From positions 1-37,864 of the forward strand of contig LLEY01000305.1 of the NCBI GenBank assembly GCA_001414485.1: a stretch of 37,864 nt of DNA, read 5' to 3'. The notes under the pieces are model-generated. The model was not told the origin of the DNA. It ran no database searches and saw nothing but the letters and a program-made list of their open reading frames with translations. Origin of the DNA: Calycina herbarum (Eukaryota; Ascomycota; Leotiomycetes; Helotiales; Pezizellaceae). The stretch's first letter is position 1, and every line of letters starts with the position of its first letter. A program made the translations under genes and the position numbers. Positions 11,401 through 20,744 of this stretch are shown here, piece by piece.

Positions 11401-12400
11401 AACTAAAGGTTATTATTCTAGCTTTCTAGTCGATTTCTAGATTATGTTCCTAAATCTATAGTATACTAAGTATTACTTCCTTGCTTCCTATTTTAATAAT
11501 ATCGAATTATATATCTAAATAGTATTCTTTGATATTAATTCTTATTAAAATAGTTTACTAATTAATAATTCTACCTTAGTATATAACGTCTGTTTTATCG
11601 ACTACTCCTAACTAATATAGTCTTATCTCTTTAATTAGGACGTTTAGCTTTTCTCGAGCTATTAGAGAAATAAAGTTACTTGTTACTCTCGAATCTATTA
11701 TAACTTATAACTTTTTCCCTTTTACTTCTATAGTTATTACTAACTGTCTTTCTTCTAAAGTAGCGTCTAACTTTGCCTTAATATATTAGACTTCGAAAGA
11801 TCGATTTTCTTAATTATACTTCTTTCTCTCCTTATCCTTATACTATAGAAAGAATCTTACTCTTTCCTTATTAGCGTATACTACCTCGTATACTAACCTA
11901 TATTCTACGATTCCTATAGTTTTAGGAATTTCTTTTATAAATTGCTTTAGTATTTGTTTATAGTTATATTAGATCTATTTATAACTAGTTTCCGAAATAG
12001 CTTCTATAGACTATAGTTCTCCTATATATAGATAATCTAAAGTAGCCTCTAGTATACTTATCTCTGGTTTTATATAGTAAACTTTAAATATATAATCTCT
12101 TAAATTCTTTTCTTTAATAGCTCTAATCTAGGACTAAGGAAAGAATACTACTCTTTCTTTATTTAATAATACTACCTCGTATATCTGATAATATTCTACT
12201 ATTCTAGTAGGCTTTAGTAATATTCCTTCGAATCGTTTCTGTAATAACTAGTCTAAAGTCGGACTTGGTTTATATTATATCTATTATACTATCGTTTCTT
12301 AAACTGTTTCTATAAACTATAGTTCTCCTATTAATAGATAGTATAATTCCTCTGGTTCTGTCTTAGCCTACCTGGTTATATCGAGCTCTCTTCTCTCCTA
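8478..12400 (-). pseudogene. Inner gypsy pol: protease, RT, RNase H, integrase, chromodomain
   Basis: Minus strand, N to C. The aspartic protease is at about 11720-11390: a VIIDS-plus-Arg active site where the family has DSG, a Gly to Arg change fitting G-to-A mutation. Reverse transcriptase covers about 11130-10500 with the catalytic box YLDN at 10691-10702 in place of YLDD. RNase H is at about 10300-9950. Integrase is at about 9900-8800, including a RDKLFTLKF block around 9260-9290 that contains the second catalytic Asp. The chromodomain is at 8478-8602 (VKRILNYR, then LIKQLDY-like with TAG for Gln/Trp, then KPRKN). All parts contain TAG/TAA stops. Limits between domains are approximate. 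Confidence 0.75.
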
Positions 12401-12699
12401 GAATAGTATATTAAATAGTTGTTATAAGTTGTATTTTCTAAATACTAACCTATTATTTCTAATTAACGTAATAATAATATATTACTTAAATTCCTTTAAT
12501 ATAATATCTTTAGACAGTGTTCTAATAAAAGGGGTTTTGATTCGTTCTTTAAATCCTATTAGAACTTACTATGTCTATATACTAACTTTATCCGATATAT
12601 TATATATTTTCTATATATCCCCTACTTTAAGATAACTAGGTTTTTTAATTAGATAACGTTTCTGTTCTAGTTCCTTTTCTTTAATAGTTTTCTATCTAG

Positions 12700-14130
12700 T
12701 AATTAAGCTAACTAGAGTTATTGTTTTAGGGTTATTACTTATAACTATGTATATTGTTAAGATAGTTAGGTTAACTCCTTATATTATATAAGGACTCTAG
12801 AAATCTGGTTTCTGATTGTCGATATATACCTATTGATTTCCTTGTTTAAAGGTTCTAAGGAAAGCCTAAGTTTCTCTAACTTTAGAGTCTTTATTCTTTA
12901 TTTCCTCTTTCGAACTAGAAGATAAGTCCGATGTCTCTAAAGAACTAGTTAATAGTAGTGATTTATATTCTACTTAAAGAGGTTGCTCTGATTCTATTAC
13001 CGACTATGTATTATAATATTCCTTAAGGAGTAAGTCCTTATTGTTATTAGTATCTTATATACTACTAACTCCTTTATTATTTTTAATCTAGGTTCTATAT
13101 CCTTATACTTTAAGCTCCTTATCTATAAGTTTAATACGATCGGTTAAAGCTACCTATTATTAAATAGTAGCGTTGATTTGTTTCTTTCTCTTAGAGTCTT
13201 TCTTCTTACTATACTTATTTGCTCTATAGCCTAGTTAGCTATAATTATAATATAAGTTCTACTCGCGTCGATGATTTCGCTCTTCCTAGGAAAGTCCTCC
13301 TTTCCTTAGAAAGGTTTTCTTCTACGTAGCGTTTGCCTCCTTACTATGCTTATTAGCGTAAGAGTGCTTCTACTTTCCTAACCCTTTACTCTTTTCCCCG
13401 TGCCTAAGGTTACTCTTTCTGAATTTATATAGGCGGTTATCTAGCTAGACGACTTCCTTAATTATACCTGTAATAGTTAAGAATTATATATTCTACTTAG
13501 CTATTTCCTTATAGATATGTATCTTTAATCCTCTATAAAAGAGTTCTATAAGAGCGATAGTATCCTATTCTAACTTCGTTCTATAACGTTAAAATTTATT
13601 AGTATAATCTATTACTAATCTAGTCTAGTATAATTCCAAAAGCTTATATATAGCTGTTTAGATTATATCGAAGTCTTTAAAGACTTTTCTAATAGTTGCC
13701 TTAAATCCTCTCTAAGATTTAAATATAATCTTAGTTAATTCTATCTTTCTGTCTTTATCCTTATTTTTAAAGAAGTCCTCTAAGTATAGCTAAGCCTATT
13801 CTAATGCTGATCCTCTAAGGTAGGAGATAGTAAAGATGGTTCGTAAGTTATAATTGCCTTCGAACTTATCGGAGTTAAAGTTAAAGTAGATGTCTATTTA
13901 GAGAAGGAATAAGTCGAGTTCTTTTCGCTTCTCGTGATATGTATCTAGTATCTTAACTTTGATAGATTCAAGTACTTTAACCTTGTAGGGCTCGGGGGCG
14001 TCTGGTATGCTAATATTGTCGTCGTTCCTAGTTAACTATGTACTAGCAAGTGTTCTTCTAGTTATACTTCTAGATGTTCCTACGACGTTAACTCGACTAG
14101 TATTTAGGCTAGCTGCTACGGCGGGTGTTG
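12700..14130 (-). pseudogene. Inner gypsy gag with one CCHC zinc knuckle
   Basis: Minus strand from about 14130. It aligns with the clearer plus-strand gag copy at 35000-36280, sharing a capsid-like region rich in Phe/Tyr/Lys and a zinc-knuckle remnant at about 13208-13254 (YYNYS, then YRANKYS, where Cys codons have become Tyr). Gag forms the particle shell and binds the RNA through the knuckle. It is degraded by many TAG/TAA stops. The boundary with pol is not resolved. Confidence 0.65.
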
Positions 14131-14171
14131 CTAGGGCTATGGCGACTAAACTTCTAAGCAGGTGCTTAAAG

Positions 14172-14603
14172 TATAACGAAACTTAAATAAACTAAACAAA
14201 GATAACTAAGTCTCGAAGGTTAGTATATAGGTAAGAAGTATAGATACGCTAGGTTGTTTACTTAGAAGTGAACTCGTTACTTATATCAAAGATATTAAAT
14301 AATATAATAAGATTGATAACTAAAGTTGAGTACGAAGCTCCTATCTAGATAGTAGACGTACTAGTATATATAGAACCTTCGTTCCCCTAGGTAGCTAACT
14401 CGCTTATCGAGCTAGCGATCTAACGAGCTGGTTCGCCTAGCGATCTAGCGGTCTCTTTCGTTACGTAATTATTATAATAAAATCCTTAGATCGCTTAGCT
14501 AACCTAACCGATCCCTATCTACTATAAGAGTATTCCGATAGTGCTTAACCTGTTAGGACGCCGCCTGGTCTTTACTTATCACGTGTACACGTGATTCGTG
14601 ACA
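14172..14603 (-). repeat. 5' LTR of the inner gypsy element (432 bp)
   Basis: It has the same length as the 3' LTR and differs mostly by transitions. Its inner end reads TATAACG on the plus strand where the other LTR has TGTAACG. It carries a perfect palindrome CACGTGTACACGTG at 14580-14593. Confidence 0.92.
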
Positions 14604-14608
14604 CTTTT

Positions 14609-16200
14609 ACTATATCTAGTGCTTACTAATTCTAGACTACTACAACTTTTTCTAGATCTACTTCAATACTATTAGTCCTAATAATAAAGCTAAGGTATTT
14701 TGTCTTCTTAACGTTAAATTCGTATTTCTTAATATCTACTTATAAGCTAGCATCTCGTAGTTACTAGAGGACTTTTCGTACGTGTTCCTTATACTCTAAT
14801 ATATTCGAAGAATAGATAAGGATGTCGTCTAAGTAAGTAGAGTAGAAATCGTCTAAATAGTCGAAAAGTACGTCGTTTATATACCGCTAGTACATAGATA
14901 GTCTATTTATAAGTCTAAAGAGTAGAACCTTATACTTATACGTTCTATAACGTGTATAGAAAGTGGTTAGTTCTTTAGAATCAGGATCCATTTATATACG
15001 ATGGAAAGCTTAACGGATATCGAGTTTTGTAAAGATACGAGCTTAGCTAATATAGGCTAGCGTTTCATCGATAAGAGGAAGTAGATAGCAGTCTTTTCGA
15101 GTAAGGTTGTTAAGCTTCTAGAAGTCGATATAAAAGCGTAATCTTCCGTCTACCTTCTTAATAAACAGTACTAGAGTAGCAAAAGGGGACTAGCTATACT
15201 CTATAAATCCCTTATAAAGGTTGTCTAAGATATATTCCTTTATAGCAAGTAGCTCTTTAGTTAACATCTTATATAGTAGGGAATATCTAAGAGTATCTGT
15301 TCCTTCTAGCTGTATTTTATAGTCGTAATATCAGTAAGGTAGCAGGGTATCTAAAGCTTCCTTTAAGAATACGTCTATAAAATCTACATACTTCTCTAGA
15401 ACCTCTAGTATTACTATACGATCCTCTTCTCGTCCAGCTATGATGCTATTAATCTTATATAAGCTAGTAGTAAACATCTCGCTATCTTCCTAAAGTAAAT
15501 AGTAGTGTATTCCTACCGCAGATATAGTAGAGATATTAATTATCGTAGAAGGTTCTTACTTTAGAAAGGGCTTTCGTTAATAAACTAGGGTAAGTACTTT
15601 CTTAGGTAATCCCTCGAGTTCCTGTTTTATAATCCGGTATTATACTTATATAGAAGACTAGTAGTTGCTTTCGTAGATTATAGGTACGTATTCCAGATAT
15701 TCTATTATATAGAGTTCTAGAATAGATCGGCTATTCTATCTCTATAATTCGTCCGTTTCTATTATAAGGTTACAAGCGTCTGCCTGATTCTAGTAAAAGA
15801 GCGTAGGGTCCTTAGGACGAATAGCTTCGCGCGAGAGGGGGGTAGGCTGCCGAGTAGAGAAGTGAGGCTTAAGTTCCTCTAGCTAGAGTAACTTTTAATA
15901 AGTTACGTTAATATTAATATAAAAGTATTTAAAGAATTTTCGGCCGAGGATAACGTTGTATAATCCCAGGTCTAGTAGAATAAAGGGCATGTTAAAGAAT
16001 TTGCAGCTATCTAATACGTAATTAGAGAGGAGGTAGTAAGTAGCTTCTCCGCTAATCTCTCTATTATATCCGCGAATCTTTATAGGTATAGGAAGTCTTT
16101 TTGTTTTAAGGTTATAGAACTTCGCTAAGTCGTAGCTGAATTAGGCGTCTATAAAAGAGAATGTATTTGCTCCTAGGTTACTAAGAGCAGTGGTTTATAT
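14609..16200 (-). pseudogene. Outer gypsy pol, N-terminal half: protease and reverse transcriptase
   Basis: Minus strand. The reverse transcriptase is clear: its catalytic box YLDDILIYS is intact at about 14812-14835, preceded by a fingers/palm region at 15600-14900. The protease should lie at about 16200-15850 but its active site was not pinned down. The frame stops at 14609, where the inner gypsy inserted, and resumes below 7352. RT copies the element RNA into DNA in the cytoplasmic particle. TAG/TAA stops are present elsewhere in the frame. Confidence 0.72.
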
Positions 16201-16299
16201 ACTATATCTATTAATTATTATTATACTAGGTAAAGTAAACGCTTTTCTACTAACTAATAACCGTAGATCAATCTTAGAGAGATTAATCCCATATTTACC

Positions 16300-17500
16300 T
16301 AAGGTAGAGTCTTCTCTTAGGTGTATTCGTTTCCTGACTCAGATCCAGCTTCTTCTTCTTTCTCTAGCTCGCTTAAGTCTACCTTCTTATAGACTCTTAG
16401 CTATGGGCAGGACTTGATATAATAGCCGACTTCTCTATAGTTATAACATATGTTAGTAGAGGGGTGAATACCAGCTGCGTAAGCAGGAATTTCTAGAGAA
16501 CGTATAGCTATAGCCGTATTTGTAGCTATAGTAGGTAGATACTTGCTTATACGCTTTCTAGCCTTTTCTTCTATAATATCTTATAGGTCGTTGTCGACGC
16601 CACTGGCAAGAGTATAAAAGAGGTCTATGTCTCCCTTAGCTTGAAGTCTAACAACCGTGAGGGCTTGTCAGAGGTTGATAGTTAACTTGTTAAAAAGGTT
16701 ATTAATTCTATCTTACTTTAGAGCCCTAGACTTGTCTACTAGCTTCTGGAACTTTGCTCGAAACTCGTAGAACGTCTCTCGAGCCATTCGTAGCTCTTAG
16801 TACTTCTTACAAGCCTCGTCACGAACGTATAGACTGACTGCAATGTTGTAGAGGTAAGCTAGCATCTCGTTATAAGTGGTGAATCGGTTGTTAGCATCAA
16901 ACTTATATTTTAGGTAAATATAATCACGTGCTTAGCCAGCAGTAGCGTAATATACCAGATTCATCTTTGCCTCCTTAGATTCGAAGTAGTCGGTATTAAT
17001 ATATAGCTTTACTATAATTTCAGTCTCCTAGGTATCGTATATGATCTAGTCGTCTTCTATTATAAACGTACGTAGATTCTCTACTTTACTGGTCTTCTTA
17101 GAAGACTAGGCAGCAGGAGTGGATTAGGCAACCTTTTTAGCTTTGAGCTCTATAGGGGTGTATTCACAGCGTGCGTGCATTTCTGCTGCTTAAGGGGTAG
17201 ATCTAGTATTAACTTTAAGGTGGTAGACCTTATCCGTAAGAGTGGTTATCGTCTAAAGGATTTGTCGTAAGGCATCGTCGACTATAAGAGGAGGAGGTGA
17301 CTTAGACTTTGCTGCTATAGAAGAGCTAGCAGTAGCCTTGCTAGTAGGTGGAGGTGGTGGTGCCATGGCTCGGGAAGAGGTCTTGGTCTTTCGAGAGCTA
17401 GTGTTGATAGTAGGTAGCAAAGGTAAAGGTAAAGGTAGAGGCTCTTCGTCCGATTGCTTATCGAGCTAGCTAAGGGAGGAGCGTCGTAACTTATTACCAC
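16300..17500 (-). pseudogene. Outer gypsy gag with zinc knuckle
   Basis: Minus strand. A knuckle with the spacing C-x2-C-x4-H-x4-C is recognisable at about 16405-16449 (CYNYREVGYYIKSCP, with the second Cys and the His mutated to Tyr). The upstream part has a capsid-like composition. Minus-strand open stretches near 17315-17721 cover the Pro/Ser/Leu-rich N-terminus and leader and are not separate genes. Confidence 0.65.
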
Positions 17501-17600
17501 GTGCGAAGGGATTTGCTATAAGGTGAATATATGTGTTTTCGTTCGTCAGTTTTAGGATATTCGTATGCCTTCCCAGGCGAGAGTGTGAGTTTAGTTTTAG

Positions 17601-17783
17601 TATAACGGCCCTCTACAAATACACTAAAAGAGATGCTTGCAGAATAGTACCTGTATTCGAAGAAAACTAAACTAAAGAGAGAAGAGGAGAGTTGGTACGC
17701 TCTATCTCTATTTATATACACTAAGCGAGACTTCGGTAGAACCTCGGCACGTGATCCAGTCGTATGTGACTGGGACTGTCACA
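17601..17783 (-). repeat. 5' LTR of the outer gypsy element (183 bp)
   Basis: On the minus strand it starts TGTGACAGTCCCAGTC. It is followed outside by the target duplication AGTAA (17784-17788). CACGTG lies at 17748-17753. It retains more TpG/CpA than the coding parts. Confidence 0.9.
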
Positions 17784-17788
17784 AGTAA

Positions 17789-18285
17789 CTTAAGCTAAAA
17801 ATCCTTAATAGAAAATTAGTTAACTACTAACTTAATAAGTAATAATTATTTTGAAAACTAAGGTCTCTAAGTAAGATTATACCCGGACTCTCTAACTAGT
17901 GATAGATAGGTTAGAAAACCGACTCTAAATAAAAGAAGAAAAAACAATACCTAGTTCTTATAAGTCTAATAAGTTTAGTAAGTCAAGCTATGAAATTATA
18001 TTCTCTAAAAATATTAGAATAATTAAATAAAGTCTTGAAACTTTTAAAATTACAGAGTATTAGGTATATATCCAAGCGTTATTTATTTAGTATAGATATC
18101 CTAGACAGTTTAGAAGACTTAAGTTATTTCAACAAACTATAAAGATTAATAATAGCAAATTTAGAGAATGTCTAGATATACTAAAACTCTTCTAGCAATC
18201 CTAATGAGATAAATATAGACCGAAGCATCTTTACAACTTTACACTGTATAACAAAATCGAGTGATATAACTAGAATAGGCGGAAT
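17789..18285. other. AT-rich, RIP-like stretch, unassigned
   Basis: Very AT-rich and poor in CpA/TpG. A plus-strand frame with scattered TAG/TAA stops can be followed at about 18050-18250, but no domain is recognised. Composition changes sharply to normal at about 18285, marking the edge of the mutated compartment. Confidence 0.5.
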
Positions 18286-18640
18286 TTGTATGACAAAATA
18301 TGGTCCAATCCCTCAGAGTAGTAACACTATCCATCAACAAAAAATGACTTTTCCAACCCAGATTTCGAATTCGAGCCATAGAAAACATATTTTATTGCCA
18401 CGGTCGTTATTAAGAACCTATCAAAAATTAGTAGCTACCCATCCATCCAAAGAAAACAGGGAAAACTTATCCCCAAATAATGGAGGGGTTGCCTCTTAAC
18501 GAGACAACCCAGGACTACCCAACCATCAGGCCTGCCCAGTGATCCCCCAAAACCCACACACCTAAGAATATATCCAAACCCAGCACAGCCAGCCCAGCAA
18601 TCAAGGACCAAGACCATAAATCCAAGCAAATAGCACGACG

Positions 18641-19005
18641 CTACCCAGACCAGACAAGCACTAAGCTTTGACTCCAAAACGAGATGGGTCCCGATCCGGA
18701 CGCCAAACTACTTCTCGAAGAAAAGGAAGAGGGACTTGAGAATGTATTAGCAGTGTAAGAGAAGAGGATATATCTTACCACTGCTTCCGTCTTTCGCGCC
18801 ACGTAACCACAATCAACCAAGTCCACAACCGTATCCCACCATAAACAATCGAGACCACCAACAGCCTTGATTCAAAACCCAGCAACTGACCGGACGAAAA
18901 ACGGGCGAACTCGAGATACGCAGATACCCCTCCACGCAAGCATGCAAGCTTCTCTCTGTTTGAATAGCAGTACCCTCTGAGATTAGTTTTATGTTTCCTT
19001 TGCAT
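18641..19005 (-). CDS. Weak candidate: two-exon small membrane protein
   Basis: The proposed structure on the minus strand is exon 1 19005-18779 and exon 2 18734-18641, 321 nt in total, giving 106 residues. The 44-nt intron (18778-18735) has GTAAGA at its 5' end, a GCTAAT branch-like site and ends CAAG, all good fungal signals, and the splice keeps the frame. Near residues 48-70 the product has one hydrophobic segment (LLVVSIVYGGIRLWTWLIVV) followed by RERRK, as in a small single-pass membrane protein. No family is recognised. Another ATG at 19008 opens a competing frame. This could be chance. Confidence 0.25.
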
Positions 19006-19035
19006 AACAATGCAAGGCGAAAAAAAGGCGGACAA

Positions 19036-20744
19036 AAGACATCAACAAAAACCGCTGATCATCTCTGTCACCACAATGAAGGGTAGGGAGGAAGGGGTAT
19101 CAAATCATCGCGAGGACGAAAGACTGTGTGTCGGCGTCTTCCGTCACCAAAGGACCGGGCCCCTGGGAGAAAGTTGATGCGGCTGGTTGGGATTTCGCAA
19201 AGCGACAATTCAGTTGGCTGTTGCCATTGTAAAGGTCTTGTGAGCTGACTGCGCTGTGGAAGCGAGGTTCTGGGGAAGAGAGGGTGGATACAATGTCCTT
19301 CATGAGGTCCGAGGAGCAAATGGACAGGAAGAGACGGATATGGGACGTCTTCACTGATTGGAAGAGAGCGAACTCATCTCTATAGAATCCGTAGATGAAA
19401 AATCAAAGTAGAATGAAAGACCCCGGAGCATGACAGTATGTCGTATCTTCGCTACACCAAAGTGCATTAAAGGACCGACCGCTGCATTTGTGCTTCTGTT
19501 TGAATGTTACGAAAGCTCGCTTCAAATGCCAAAGCAAGTGATTCAGACGAGTGCGATCGAAGCCAAGACACGACCCGGAGGAAATGGAAGCGAATGCAGA
19601 AGCCAATCTGTTTGTAGACATTCCCGGAGGAAAATACTGTGCTCAGTCTCCCAATCCAAAAGACCATCAACTACCTCATTGTCTAGAGGGAACGGAGAAC
19701 GCCTAGCCTCTTCCAACAGCTTTATGAAGATCCCAAAGACCACTTTTCGAGAAAGGGTCCATATCCATCCCACATTATATCTCCTCTCCATACTATAGCA
19801 TCGACAAAGACAATCCATCGTAACCAGAGTATAATGCCCAGCCGAAAACCCTGACGAGCGCCCTCCAAGGAGGCTCTTACCAAGTATGGCTCATAGGAGA
19901 ATCCAGTATTACCGTCTCTCGACATCTGGACTATCCCTCCAACCTTTCATTATCCATGCCGCACGCGGAACAGGCTCGGCCTTGCGGCGTTACCAACCCC
20001 TCGCGGACAAGACGGATAACTAGTCGTTTGGAGGAACAACTGTGACCGCAAAGCTGGAAACCAACAATTGCTTAGGGTTAAGTTCTGATCTGCCATGTTT
20101 CCTCTCGGAAATTGGAGATCAGAGAACTGTGGGGAGGGCGTGGTGCTTGGTTTGCATCGTGCTCTTGGGAGAGAGAAGTTTGCTGTCGCGTGGGAATGAG
20201 GAGGTGTCTGGCGGTATGGAGAGGGCGCGCTTCGCGTTTGGCGTTGCATTCGAGGATTTCGAGGCAATTGGTGCTTCGTTCTCGATTGTAGGTAGAGATC
20301 TTGAAGGCAGAGAATGGAGGAAAGGGCTGCAAAGCATTGCAATCAACATTTGAGAGGCAGTAGTTGGGATGTTTTCTAGAAGAGGTCATCGTGAAGCTCC
20401 ATCTCGAGGTAACTGCGTGTTTTGTGGCCCGTGCAGATCCTGCAAACGCGCTGTCACGTTGCGATTCCAGCGAATTCTTTGCCCAGGTGGCTGAACAAAC
20501 CTGGATCGTGACCTTCATTGCCTGAGGCAATCCTTAATACTTCCAGCTATCCTAAAGCTCCTCTTGACATCAGAATCTAGAAACCACACAGATCAACTCA
20601 TGATGCAGTTGTAGAATTGAAGGGTTTTGCAAACATCCCATTTTCCTCCTCCGATTGCTGTGGAAGAAAAACACAAGAAACTGGCTTGGTAGGCATAGGT
20701 ACATTTTCGATTCTCATCTGGGTACCTGCGGAAGGGAACATAAC
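19036..20744. other. Low-copy region upstream of RTP1, no gene recognised
   Basis: Balanced base composition with normal CpA/TpG content, so not RIP-mutated. Several overlapping frames of 60-150 codons exist on both strands, none with a recognisable domain. The minus strand at 20349-20119 has C-rich third positions, as real fungal exons often do, and a Ser/Pro/Lys-rich product ending in a stop without an obvious splice donor. The stretch may hold a poorly expressed or decayed gene and the RTP1 promoter and leader. Confidence 0.5.

Larger units (their letters stand above)
7357..14603 (-). mobile_element. Inner Ty3/gypsy chromovirus, complete, nested in the outer one
   Basis: A 7247-bp minus-strand element with two LTRs of exactly 432 bp (7357-7788 and 14172-14603) and the target duplication CTTTT at 7352-7356 and 14604-14608. 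It inserted into the outer element between reverse transcriptase and RNase H. Order on the minus strand: 5' LTR, gag with one zinc knuckle, protease, reverse transcriptase, RNase H, integrase, chromodomain, a region with an opposite-strand frame, polypurine tract, 3' LTR. It is heavily RIP-mutated. Related copies occur at 24380 (minus) and 34514 (plus). Confidence 0.93.
4213..17783 (-). mobile_element. Outer Ty3/gypsy chromovirus, complete but nested and degraded
   Basis: A full-length minus-strand LTR retrotransposon. Both LTRs are 183 bp (4213-4395 and 17601-17783), and the 5-bp target duplication AGTAA is present at 4208-4212 and 17784-17788. On the minus strand the order is 5' LTR, gag, protease, reverse transcriptase, RNase H, integrase with GPY/F module, chromodomain, polypurine tract, 3' LTR. 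Two later insertions interrupt it: a complete gypsy element at 7357-14603 and a solo copia-type LTR at 4744-5378. Without these the element is about 5.7 kb, a normal size for a fungal chromovirus. Coding parts carry TAG/TAA stops, so it is dead. Confidence 0.9.

Noticed and set aside
16190..16417. 75-codon plus-strand frame rich in Leu/Ile
   Set aside because: Antisense to the gag/protease region of the outer gypsy; AT-rich composition gives hydrophobic residues by chance.
19403..20530. Several overlapping frames of 67-150 codons on both strands
   Set aside because: No recognisable domain, several begin at non-ATG codons, and none is clearly favoured by splice signals; not called as genes.
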